From positions 1-47,774 of the forward strand of contig CALUQO010000018.1 in the NCBI GenBank assembly GCA_944322935.1: DNA of 47,774 nt, written 5' to 3'. Below, piece by piece: positions 17,425-24,979 of this stretch; the first letter of the stretch is position 1; every line of letters starts with the position of its first letter. The position numbers were made by a program, and so were the translations under genes. The notes under the pieces were generated by a model. It was not told where the DNA came from. It worked only from the letters and a program-made list of their open reading frames with translations, and did not search any database. This DNA is from Candidatus Gastranaerophilales bacterium (GTDB lineage: Bacteria > Cyanobacteriota > Vampirovibrionia > Gastranaerophilales > Gastranaerophilaceae).

Positions 17425-18777
17425 TTATACCTGTTCTTCTATTGTTAATACATGGGTTGGCAGAGTTTTTGCTCTCAGTTTTTCGCTGAGGCAGACGCCT
17501 GCCGCCCATAATACTTCATTGCCTTTGCATAAGAGTATGATATCGTCTCTTTTGAATTTTTCTATACCTTTGTTTATAAACAGCTTTTTAAGTTTCATTG
17601 TTCCGTCCATACCGAAAGGCTGTATGATATCTCCGTGTGCACGTGTGCGCAGAGTTAAGCCGTTAAAATCATTTAAATATATATAAGCCTTTAGGTCTGC
17701 GGCTTTTGGAAACACAGGCGGGTTGCTTTCTTTGTATTTTTCAATATGAAAAATTATGTTGTGGAATTTGTAAGCTCCGCAGCCTGTTATTTTGACTTCT
17801 TCCGTAATTTTTTCAGGTTCTAAATCCTGAATTGTACAAATTTTTTCTTTAGAAACAAACAGCCACAGGTCTTTTGTCAGAGAAAGAGTTTTTCCGGATT
17901 TGTATTTTGCACTTTTGTTTATAAATTCATAAATTTCTTCCACTTTTTTGGAATCGTAATCCAGATTGTGTTCTATAAGAAAGTCCAGTATAAATTTGTT
18001 TTGTACATCTTTTGAAAGTTCAATAAATTTTTGTGTAATAAAATATCCGTCTTTGACAATATCTTTTTTTATTTTGGACAGATATTCTTTAACAATGTTT
18101 TGTTCAGAAATAGCAATGCGTGACAGATTCAAAATAACATCGTCTATTTTTGGATTAATTGTCTTAAGCTCTGAAATTATTTGGTGTCTTATGAAATTGC
18201 GGGCATATTTTGTATCAAAATTGCTGGAGTCATTGTTCGGCACAAGTTTGTTAATTGTACAGTATTTAACGATATCTTTTCTTGAAAAATTCATCAATGG
18301 CCTGTAAACCTTACAATCATCAAGGGTAGAGGTCTCTAATATTCCGCACAAACCTTTTACCCCCGTACCTTTTGACAACCTGTAGAGGATAGTTTCTGTG
18401 TTATCGGATTTTGTGTGGGCAAGAAATATTCCGTCTGCGTTGAATTTTTTATAACATTTTTTAAAAAACTCCTGACGTTTTTCTCTTGCAACTGTTTCTG
18501 TTTTGGGCAGACCTTCCGGCAAAATTTCACAATACAGCTCGATATTGTTTTCTTTACAGTACTTTTGACAGTTTTCCTGTTCAATTTCTGCTTCTTTACC
18601 GCGCCAGTTGTGGTTCAAATGAAGGGCGATGAGTTTAAAACTTGATTTTTGTGAGATTCGCTGCAGTATATCTAACATGCACATGGAATCATACCCGCCC
18701 GAAAAACCGACCACAAAGGTTTTTTCATTTGATAAAAGATTGTATTTTTTTAAAAAACTTCTAACCTTACTAATCAT
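17425..18777 (-). CDS. tilS: tRNA(Ile)-lysidine synthase TilS
   Basis: About 450 residues. TilS attaches lysine to C34 of the tRNA(Ile) CAU anticodon using ATP, so that it reads AUA; it is essential in most bacteria. The N-type ATP pyrophosphatase P-loop FSGGYDSM lies at about residues 25-32, followed by HLNHNWRGKEAE and AHTKSDNTETILYRLSKGTG, all diagnostic. The C-terminal region (GDIIQPFGMDGTMKLKKLF) is the TilS substrate-binding domain. I chose the ATG at 18777, which overlaps the ldpA stop by 8 nt; a TTG at 18792 would add five residues. hpt follows after 4 nt. Confidence 0.5.
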   Translation of the reverse strand: MISKVRSFLKKYNLLSNEKTFVVGFSGGYDSMCMLDILQRISQKSSFKLIALHLNHNWRGKEAEIEQENCQKYCKENNIELYCEILPEGLPKTETVAREKRQEFFKKCYKKFNADGIFLAHTKSDNTETILYRLSKGTGVKGLCGILETSTLDDCKVYRPLMNFSRKDIVKYCTINKLVPNNDSSNFDTKYARNFIRHQIISELKTINPKIDDVILNLSRIAISEQNIVKEYLSKIKKDIVKDGYFITQKFIELSKDVQNKFILDFLIEHNLDYDSKKVEEIYEFINKSAKYKSGKTLSLTKDLWLFVSKEKICTIQDLEPEKITEEVKITGCGAYKFHNIIFHIEKYKESNPPVFPKAADLKAYIYLNDFNGLTLRTRAHGDIIQPFGMDGTMKLKKLFINKGIEKFKRDDIILLCKGNEVLWAAGVCLSEKLRAKTLPTHVLTIEEQV

Positions 18778-19690
18778 TTCTGCAAACTTCAATCAGTCTT
18801 TGCGCCTGTGTTACGGCGTCCGTTAAATTCTTATCCTTAACAATTTTTCTGGCATAAGAGCCGATACTGATTCCATTATATCTAAGAGAACACATTTTTG
18901 CTAACTCTGATGTTTTTTCATTTGTTCCGCCGGACATAAGAATGTAAGTGCCGTAAGGCTGTATAAGGTGGGCCATGGCAACGGCCTGCAGTGTGGAATT
19001 GAATGTATTATCACCGCCTGACATCGGTACACCGTCTGCTTGAATAATAAAATTGGTGTCACCCTTCCATTTAGTGACTTTGTGTATAAGCTTTTTTACT
19101 CTTTCGTTGCTATAGAATTTTCTGTCCAAACAAAGGCTCAAAGCACCTTTGAAGTTTTGTATAACATATTTTATTTCTTTATCAGGAATTTTTTTTGTTG
19201 AAAGGTGGATTTCAATGCAATCGAGTTTGTATTTTTTAGCAATTTTGACTATTTTTTCCACATCATATTCACATTCGGTAAAGGAAATTGCCTTGCAGTC
19301 ATCACATTTTTGGCAGCCGATGCAATTTTCTTGTATTACTTTATAACTGTCTTTATCGGGAACAATTGCATTTTGCGGACATTTTTTGGCGCATTTGCCG
19401 CAATTTTTACATTTGTCTTTGTTTATTATGCATTTTTGAATATGAGTGTCGCCGGAAAGCCCCATGCTGATTGAATAATAAAAATCGTCAGGATTTTTTC
19501 CTGATTTTTTTACGCCTCGCATAACTGCTTCTACTGCTTCTTTAGAAGGATTTATGTCGAACATATCCACACCTGCTATGGCGTAGATGGTGACAAGCTC
19601 CTCTATCTCTTCAAAATGTTTGTTGCCGAGGCCCAGAACAAGTTTGAATATTTTTTTTTCATTTAATGTATCTAAGAGTTTTTTCTTCAT
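18770..19690 (-). CDS. ldpA: LdpA-like iron-sulfur protein (light-dependent period protein homologue)
   Basis: 306 residues resembling cyanobacterial LdpA over its full length. A TIM-barrel-like N-terminus (FKLVLGLGNKHFEEIEEL, AGVDMFDINPS) leads to two ferredoxin-like 4Fe-4S motifs: Cys94/97/100/104 (CKNCGKCAKKCP) and Cys123/126/129/132 (CIGCQKCDDC). The LdpA C-terminal block follows (IIQADGVPMSGGDN, later ILMSGGTNEKTSELAKM and GISIGSYARKIV). In photosynthetic cyanobacteria LdpA senses redox state and tunes the circadian period. Here it sits between umuC and tilS with no Kai or photosynthesis gene in view, so the role is probably redox-linked but unknown. Assignment rests on recalled motif similarity, not a search. 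Confidence 0.5.
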   Translation of the reverse strand: MKKKLLDTLNEKKIFKLVLGLGNKHFEEIEELVTIYAIAGVDMFDINPSKEAVEAVMRGVKKSGKNPDDFYYSISMGLSGDTHIQKCIINKDKCKNCGKCAKKCPQNAIVPDKDSYKVIQENCIGCQKCDDCKAISFTECEYDVEKIVKIAKKYKLDCIEIHLSTKKIPDKEIKYVIQNFKGALSLCLDRKFYSNERVKKLIHKVTKWKGDTNFIIQADGVPMSGGDNTFNSTLQAVAMAHLIQPYGTYILMSGGTNEKTSELAKMCSLRYNGISIGSYARKIVKDKNLTDAVTQAQRLIEVCRND

Positions 19691-19717
19691 GACGTCATTA
19701 TACTACGTTCAAAATTA

Positions 19718-20929
19718 TTACGAAAAAAAGTTTTGTCCGTGTTCTTTACTTTCTTCCTGCGGATCCTGCATTGTTCCCACCTGAAAGCAGCTGCGTCCGA
19801 ATTTTGCTTCGAGGTTGTCCCACACCTGTGCAATCTTTTTGGCCTTTTTGGTCTTTTCGTCCTCAAATAAAAACAGCTGTGAGGCCGATTTTTCGGATAA
19901 TTTGTCCGCATAAATCCCAGAGGATCTGTAAATAATATTCGGGTCGTAGAGTTTATCCAGCATTTTATCTGCATACTGGTTTACCAAAAACTCGCTGTCT
20001 GTCGGCTCGGGCAGTACCATTCTTTCGGTGAATACTCTGAAATCTTTAGTGCGAAGCATGACAAATACAATCTCTGTTTGCATACCCAGTTTTCTAAGTT
20101 TTGAACAAACCTGATGAGAGTGATAATGCAAAGAACCTTTTATGTATTCCTTATCATTCGTAAAATGGCTGAAGGCGCTTGTTTTTTGGATAGATTTGGG
20201 CAGTTCTATTTTTGAATTTACGGGGTATGCGCTGATTCCGCTTAATTCCATTTTTAGTTCAAGCCCTCTTTTGCCCCAGATTTTTTTTAGCCAGAACTCG
20301 TTTTGTTTAACTATTTCGCTGCATTTGTTTATTCCGTATTTGTGAAAAAGTGCTGCGCTGTTTTTTCCTATTCCCCAGATGTCTTCTATATAGGTACGGC
20401 GCAAAATTTCGTCAATATCCCGTATTCTTATTCTGCATAACCCGTTTAATGTTGTATCTTTTTTGGCCTTTTCGCAAGCCAGTTTGGCAAGGGTTTTTGT
20501 CGGCGCAAGTCCTATAGATACAGGCACGCCGATTTCCTGTTCTATTTCTCGTTTTATTTTGGCTATGATGTCTTCGTAAGAGCAGCGGTAGAGTTTTTTT
20601 AATCCGGTTAAATCAAGAAATGCTTCATCAATAGAGTACTGTTCAACATCCGGCGTGTAGCTCATAAGTTTTATAATTATTCTGTTTGAAATATCGTGGT
20701 ATAGTTTAAAATTTCTTGAAATATATATGACATTTTTGAACTCTTTTCTTGCCTTAAAAAGCGGGTAGCCCATGGGGATTCCCATTTCTTTTGCTTCTTT
20801 TGAGCGTGCAATTATGCAGCCGTCGTTATTGCTCAAAACGCATACGGCTTTGTTTGCCAGAAGCGGGTTCATGAGCTGCTCACAGGAAACAAAAAAGTTA
20901 TTACAATCTACAAGTGCTATCTCTGCCAT
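19718..20929 (-). CDS. umuC: Y-family DNA polymerase, UmuC (Pol V catalytic subunit type)
   Basis: 403 residues. Catalytic carboxylates are visible: Asp8 in ALVDCNNFFVSCE and Asp101/Glu102 in YSIDEAFLDL. The little-finger region and a UmuC-type C-terminus follow. The N-terminal CNNFFVSCEQL and NNDGCIIARSKEAK blocks are typical of UmuC rather than DinB. Family role: error-prone bypass of DNA lesions during the SOS response, usually with UmuD'. No separate umuD is present; the LexA/S24 protein upstream is the only S24 peptidase here. It lies about 130 bp behind lexA on the same strand, with a hairpin between. AAGG is present before the ATG. Confidence 0.5.
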   Translation of the reverse strand: MAEIALVDCNNFFVSCEQLMNPLLANKAVCVLSNNDGCIIARSKEAKEMGIPMGYPLFKARKEFKNVIYISRNFKLYHDISNRIIIKLMSYTPDVEQYSIDEAFLDLTGLKKLYRCSYEDIIAKIKREIEQEIGVPVSIGLAPTKTLAKLACEKAKKDTTLNGLCRIRIRDIDEILRRTYIEDIWGIGKNSAALFHKYGINKCSEIVKQNEFWLKKIWGKRGLELKMELSGISAYPVNSKIELPKSIQKTSAFSHFTNDKEYIKGSLHYHSHQVCSKLRKLGMQTEIVFVMLRTKDFRVFTERMVLPEPTDSEFLVNQYADKMLDKLYDPNIIYRSSGIYADKLSEKSASQLFLFEDEKTKKAKKIAQVWDNLEAKFGRSCFQVGTMQDPQEESKEHGQNFFS

Positions 20930-20973
20930 GTTTTAGACCTTATTTAAATGTTTTTACGAAGAAAAAGAAAATC

Positions 20974-21020
20974 AAAGCGGAGAACCGTCAAAAGATTTAT
21001 CTGCAAATAATCTCCGCTTT
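20974..21020. terminator. Long-loop hairpin between lexA and umuC
   Basis: AAAGCGGAGA and TCTCCGCTTT are exact 10-bp inverted repeats with a 27-nt loop. On the minus strand the hairpin follows lexA and is trailed by a T-rich stretch; on the plus strand it ends in a T run too. It could attenuate lexA-to-umuC read-through. Confidence 0.5.
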
Positions 21021-21056
21021 TTAATTTATTAGGAAGGATATCTAGAGTTAAAATTT

Positions 21057-21644
21057 TTATAACTGTCGTGCAATCCCCGTTGCCACACCGAATATGGTCA
21101 GGACTTCTTTAGGGATTATATTGGGGTATTGGGGATTTTCCGGCTGAAGCCAGATTTTTCCATCTTTTTGTCTGTAGGTTTTGAGTGTATAACCATTGTC
21201 AATGTACGCTAGAACAATATCACCGTCTTTTGCGTAAGGAGTTTTTTTAACGATTACCCTGTCACCGTCAAAGATACCTACGTTGACCATAGAGTCGCCC
21301 GATACGGTAAACATAAACACGGACGGGTTATCAAGGTCAAAGTCTTCGTCTAAAGAAACACGCCTTTCTATAGTATCTTCCGCCACGGTGGCAAAGCCTG
21401 CCCTTACTGAGGATGTGAACAAAATTGCACCGAAACATTCGGGATTTATAAAAAACTTTCCGTTTTTTTCTTTTATAAGTTCACATTCCTTGAGTTTTTT
21501 AAAATATTGCCAGACAGAGTTCTTATGTTTAAACCCGAAGCTCTGTGCAATTTTTTCAAAACTCGGAAGAGGTTCTTTGCCGTAAGCTTTTTTGAGGTTT
21601 TCAAAAAAGTTTTTTTGTTTTTCACTGAGGTTTTCGTTTAACAT
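21057..21644 (-). CDS. lexA: LexA repressor (winged helix plus S24 autoprotease)
   Basis: 195 residues. The N-terminus is a LexA-like winged helix (residues about 7-65: SEKQKNFFENLKK, FEKIAQSFGF, SVWQYFKKL). The C-terminal S24 autoprotease has the Ala82-Gly83 cleavage bond in SVRAGFATVAED, nucleophile Ser118 in VSGDSMVNVG and base Lys155 in YTLKTY. LexA represses SOS genes and cleaves itself when RecA is activated. A perfect palindrome sits between its -35 and -10 boxes, strong evidence for autoregulation. There is no Shine-Dalgarno; the -10 box ends 6 nt before the ATG, so the mRNA is predicted to be leaderless. umuC downstream is the likely SOS partner. Confidence 0.5.
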   Translation of the reverse strand: MLNENLSEKQKNFFENLKKAYGKEPLPSFEKIAQSFGFKHKNSVWQYFKKLKECELIKEKNGKFFINPECFGAILFTSSVRAGFATVAEDTIERRVSLDEDFDLDNPSVFMFTVSGDSMVNVGIFDGDRVIVKKTPYAKDGDIVLAYIDNGYTLKTYRQKDGKIWLQPENPQYPNIIPKEVLTIFGVATGIARQL

Positions 21645-21650
21645 AATATT

Positions 21651-21679
21651 ATTATAGACAGATGTCTATAAAAAGTCAA
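21651..21679 (-). promoter_or_regulatory. lexA promoter
   Basis: On the minus strand: TTGACT (21674-21679), 17-nt spacer, TATAAT (21651-21656), then 6 nt and the ATG of lexA. It is a near-consensus promoter whose predicted start site falls on the start codon. Confidence 0.5.
21653..21670. promoter_or_regulatory. Putative LexA operator
   Basis: TATAGACA-GA-TGTCTATA is an 18-bp perfect inverted repeat (8+2+8) filling the spacer and overlapping the -10 box of the lexA promoter. It differs from the Gram-positive GAAC-N4-GTTC and proteobacterial CTGT-N8-ACAG boxes as I know them. No second copy was found in the window. Confidence 0.5.
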
Positions 21680-21763
21680 GATTTATTTTTTTTAAACTGT
21701 AGATATTTATTGTTGATATTAATGATATAATTTGTTCGAAAACATCGCCTCATGCATCTATGT

Positions 21764-22498
21764 TTATACAAAGCAATCTAACCCGCAGACATTGACATCT
21801 CTAAACTGGCTTTTAAGAAAATCTTCTGCAGTTCCCGTGTGCTCTTTTCTTATGTAATCAACACCGTAGCGCCCTCTGGTCTTTGTATAAGTGTGATACA
21901 AAAGCCTGTTATCATCCAGAACTTCCAGCTCTTTGCCCTTTCCGTTTAGACCTCTTGAGCCGGCCAGTGTATTGGAAATATAGAGGGTGTCTTCTTTGTT
22001 GTTATATAAGACAGCATAATTTCCAAAAAAATGGACATCCCTGCGTGCACCAAAAATTGAGTAAGGAATTTGATTTTTTTCAAAAATTTGTTTTATTTTT
22101 CTCAATTTAAATACATTATATTTAGAGTTTTCTTCCATTTGGAAACCGCCCAGAATAAAACCATGGAGATTTTCTTTTGCCAAATCAATTTTATCCAAAA
22201 GTCTGCGCTCAAAGTTTTTTATATCAAAACCTTTCAGATGATATTGTTTTGCCTTTGCCTGATTCAGCGTGCATAAATGAAACATTGTGACAGAGTTATT
22301 GTCAATTATCCCGCCGGCAATGCAGTCCATAACAGAAGTTGTAAAAAGATTTTTCCCTTTTTTCATTGTGTCTGCATTCCACGGATAGCCTACCTCGTGT
22401 TTTTTAGGGTTCAAATGTCCTATTTTCTCCTTAAAAACTTGATAGTCTACAAATTTTATTCTTGATTTAAAAGAAGGATTAGCAGAATTTGCTTTCAT
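21764..22498 (-). CDS. Putative CheD/CNF1-fold cysteine deamidase-like protein
   Basis: 244 residues, no obvious annotation. I see a CheD-like signature: Thr53, Cys59 and His74 (TTSVMDC, then TMFH). The Thr-Cys spacing of 6 equals CheD (Thr21-Cys27 in Thermotoga), and the Cys-His spacing of 15 equals that of the CNF1 toxin (Cys866-His881). Later blocks HGFILGGFQM, an IKQIFEKNQIPYSIFGA helix-strand and a YAVLYNNKEDTLYI strand pair parallel CheD order (GG loop, helix, IP strand, final hairpin). CheD and CNF1 deamidate protein glutamines. The LSGC motif of CNF1/BLF1 is absent. The N-terminus carries PSFKSR at residues 8-13, shared with the neighbouring gene. AGAGGTGAA precedes the ATG. Function is inference. 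Confidence 0.5.
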   Translation of the reverse strand: MKANSANPSFKSRIKFVDYQVFKEKIGHLNPKKHEVGYPWNADTMKKGKNLFTTSVMDCIAGGIIDNNSVTMFHLCTLNQAKAKQYHLKGFDIKNFERRLLDKIDLAKENLHGFILGGFQMEENSKYNVFKLRKIKQIFEKNQIPYSIFGARRDVHFFGNYAVLYNNKEDTLYISNTLAGSRGLNGKGKELEVLDDNRLLYHTYTKTRGRYGVDYIRKEHTGTAEDFLKSQFRDVNVCGLDCFV

Positions 22499-22527
22499 TT
22501 CACCTCTGCAGAAACGAAATTAGTTTA

Positions 22528-22845
22528 TCATTTCTTTTTAAGCAATCTATTTATACCAAGCAAAGTTTCTTGAATAAATTTTTCGGGCTTTAAAAACCAT
22601 TTGTTTAACATTATATCGCCGCTGGCTGTTAATTCTTCTTTTTGTTTTATTAACTTTGCCTCATACGTAATTACACGTTTGGTTTTCTTAAAATTTCTAA
22701 CATTAAAATATATTGTATCCTTATCGGTGCCGATAGCTTCACCTATTTGTTTCAGCCTGGCTATCTGCTTGCCCGATAAAATATTATTATGAGATATTAT
22801 TGTTGTCCTTGCTTTAAAAGACGGTGTATGATTTTGTATTTTCAT
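22528..22845 (-). CDS. Small basic protein with N-terminal PSFKAR motif, unknown function
   Basis: 105 residues; family not recognised. PSFKAR occupies residues 8-13, the same position as PSFKSR in the downstream CheD-like protein, although the rest of the two proteins is unrelated by eye. The middle is probably helical then beta (ILSGKQIARLKQIGEAIGTD, DTIYFNVRNFKKTKRVITYE) and the end is basic (GINRLLKKK). There is no classical signal peptide. A purine-rich GAAAGAAAA lies before the ATG. It sits 29 bp upstream of the CheD-like gene and 14 bp downstream of the transporter gene, all on the same strand. Confidence 0.5.
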   Translation of the reverse strand: MKIQNHTPSFKARTTIISHNNILSGKQIARLKQIGEAIGTDKDTIYFNVRNFKKTKRVITYEAKLIKQKEELTASGDIMLNKWFLKPEKFIQETLLGINRLLKKK

Positions 22846-22859
22846 AATTTTCTTTCTAA

Positions 22860-24320
22860 TTAAGCTGCTTTCTTTTTATTAAAGCACATCGGCAAACATA
22901 TTGCCGCACAGATTAATGCAGACAAGCCCCAGAAGAGCAATGCACCGTTCCAGCCGAATTTGTCAACAACCATGCCTGTGCCGAGCCCCGAAAGCATCGC
23001 TCCCACATAGCCAAAGGTGCCGGTAAAGCCTGTTACAGCTGAAGCGACCTTTTTAGAGCTGGATTCTATAGCACAAACACCGCCTATAAGCATTTGCGGG
23101 CCGTAAGTAAAGAAGCCTGAAAAACCTATTAACAGAATGTCGATTACGCCTGAGCCGTTGATTTTAAATACATCGACGAGCTCTTTGCCTGTTATAGCTA
23201 AAAACGCACTGTCAATAAAGTTTGTGCCTGTTCCGTTAAAATACAGTCCTGTCATGCAGGCTATTACACCGATTAAAAATATAACATTAATAGGAGCTCT
23301 TGCGCCTTTGAATACTTTATCCGAGATTACACCGGCCGAAATTGTACCGAAAAATCCGAACAAAGGCAGACAGGCAAGTTTCATTGATGCAAGCTCAAGT
23401 GAGTTGTCTTTTGCCTCTACAAGATATTTAATAATCCAGTCTTCAGTACCGAATCTGATTACATAAACAAAAACATAAGCCATTGCAAGCGCCCAGACAG
23501 CTTTGTTAGTTAAAACATTCTTAACAAGAATCTGGATATATGTCATTCCGTCATCCTGAGCTTCTGTTTTAGCTGTTTCTTTAACTTTTTCCTGTTCTCT
23601 GTATTCTTCAACATCGGGCAAACCGATGGATTGCGGTTTATCTCTTAATCTGTTAAATAGCCAAAAAGCAAGCAGTATTGCCAGTGTCCCCGGGATATAA
23701 AAAGCAGCCTGCCATCCAAATTTTGCAATCACAAAACCTGATAAAATTACGGCAAGAAAAGTGCCGGTCTGGTGTGATGTTGACCACATTGCCCATTTTG
23801 TGGCTCTTTCAGAGTTAGAAAACCAGTAGGTTAAACTTTTGGCAACAGGCGGAAAACCCATTGACTGGAACCAACCATTGCATCCCCAGAAAAACGCAAG
23901 CACCCATAACAGTATAGTGGCACTCGGAAGCCCAAAGAAAGTGAACTTTCCGGGAGTAAAGACAAAAAAGCTCAAGGCAAAGCAAATATTAGCCAAGCCT
24001 GCAAGTATCAAACCTGTAGGTAAAAATTTTCTTACATCGGAGCGGTCTGCTATCATACCGTTAACAAATTTTCCGATGGCGTATGTTAAATACAAAGAGC
24101 TGCCTATAACGCCAAGTTCAAGGTTTGAGTAGCCAAGTTCCTTGCTCATAGACGGCAATGCCGCAGCAATATTTTTTTTGCAAAGATAAAACATTGCATA
24201 TCCTATAAAACAGGAATAAAACATTCTCCATCTGAAATGAGCATATGTTTTATCAATCTTTTCTTTATCAGTGATTGGCTCTGCGTTAGCCGGCTCTTTA
24301 AAAAATTCTAATAATCCCAT
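22860..24320 (-). CDS. MFS transporter, GlpT/UhpT (organophosphate:phosphate antiporter) family
   Basis: 486 residues with about 12 hydrophobic segments. The N-terminal block (RWRMFYSCFIGYAMFYLCKKN) and YAIGKFVNGMIADRSDVRKF resemble GlpT/UhpT/UhpC/PgtP proteins, which exchange glycerol-3-phosphate, hexose phosphates or phosphoglycerate for phosphate. A long central cytoplasmic loop (EEYREQEKVKETAKTEAQ) separates the two halves. The exact substrate cannot be assigned. I use the ATG at 24320 (MGLLEFF), preceded by GAGAG; an in-frame GTG three codons earlier is less likely. The two PSFK-motif genes follow in the same direction. Confidence 0.5.
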   Translation of the reverse strand: MGLLEFFKEPANAEPITDKEKIDKTYAHFRWRMFYSCFIGYAMFYLCKKNIAAALPSMSKELGYSNLELGVIGSSLYLTYAIGKFVNGMIADRSDVRKFLPTGLILAGLANICFALSFFVFTPGKFTFFGLPSATILLWVLAFFWGCNGWFQSMGFPPVAKSLTYWFSNSERATKWAMWSTSHQTGTFLAVILSGFVIAKFGWQAAFYIPGTLAILLAFWLFNRLRDKPQSIGLPDVEEYREQEKVKETAKTEAQDDGMTYIQILVKNVLTNKAVWALAMAYVFVYVIRFGTEDWIIKYLVEAKDNSLELASMKLACLPLFGFFGTISAGVISDKVFKGARAPINVIFLIGVIACMTGLYFNGTGTNFIDSAFLAITGKELVDVFKINGSGVIDILLIGFSGFFTYGPQMLIGGVCAIESSSKKVASAVTGFTGTFGYVGAMLSGLGTGMVVDKFGWNGALLFWGLSALICAAICLPMCFNKKKAA

Positions 24321-24520
24321 ACTTACCACTCTCTTTTTAATTCGTTATTAAATTATTACAAAAACATAGTATGAAAACAAATTTAATAATTATATAACCA
24401 GAACTAAACGTTTGATTAAAAAGGCTTTTTATGTTTCAATAAAACTTGAACATGCTAAAAATAAGCACTACAGGCTTGATAAAAGGTGCTAAAGCGGTTT
24501 TAGATTACTGGAGGACATTA

Positions 24521-24979
24521 ATGGACAGAACATTTGTTGCAATCAAACCTGATGGTGTAAAAAGAGGTTTAATAGGCAACATCATCAGAAGAATTGAACA
24601 CAAAGGCTACAAAATTGTAGGGTTAAAAATGCTTAAGCCCACATTGGAAATTGCCGAAAAGCATTACGCCGAACACAAAGGCAAACCTTTTTATCAGGAT
24701 TTAATCAACTACATTACCTCAGGCCCGATTGTTGCGATGGTTGTGGAAGGTAAAAATGTTATAGAAGGTATGCGCCACATGATGGGCTCCACCGTACCTA
24801 ACGATGCTCAGGTTGGTACAATTAGGGCAGATTTTGCACAGACAAAAGAATGTAATACAATTCATGGTTCTGACTCTTGTGAAAGTGCAGAAAGAGAAAT
24901 TAACATCTACTTTAAGCCCGAAGAACTTTGCAGAGATTGGAAAACAATGATGGATTATGTCTGGGAAGATATGAAATAA
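24521..24979 (+). CDS. ndk: Nucleoside diphosphate kinase
   Basis: 152 residues, the standard Ndk length. It balances NTP pools by a ping-pong reaction through a phospho-histidine. The active-site block NTIHGSDS (about residues 113-120) and the start RTFVAIKPDGVKRGLIG are diagnostic. The ATG at 24521 has CTGGAGG 8 nt upstream; an in-frame ATG at 24446 would add 25 non-homologous residues. The stop codon overlaps the tgt start by 1 nt (TAATG), so the two are translationally coupled. Confidence 0.5.
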   Translation: MDRTFVAIKPDGVKRGLIGNIIRRIEHKGYKIVGLKMLKPTLEIAEKHYAEHKGKPFYQDLINYITSGPIVAMVVEGKNVIEGMRHMMGSTVPNDAQVGTIRADFAQTKECNTIHGSDSCESAEREINIYFKPEELCRDWKTMMDYVWEDMK

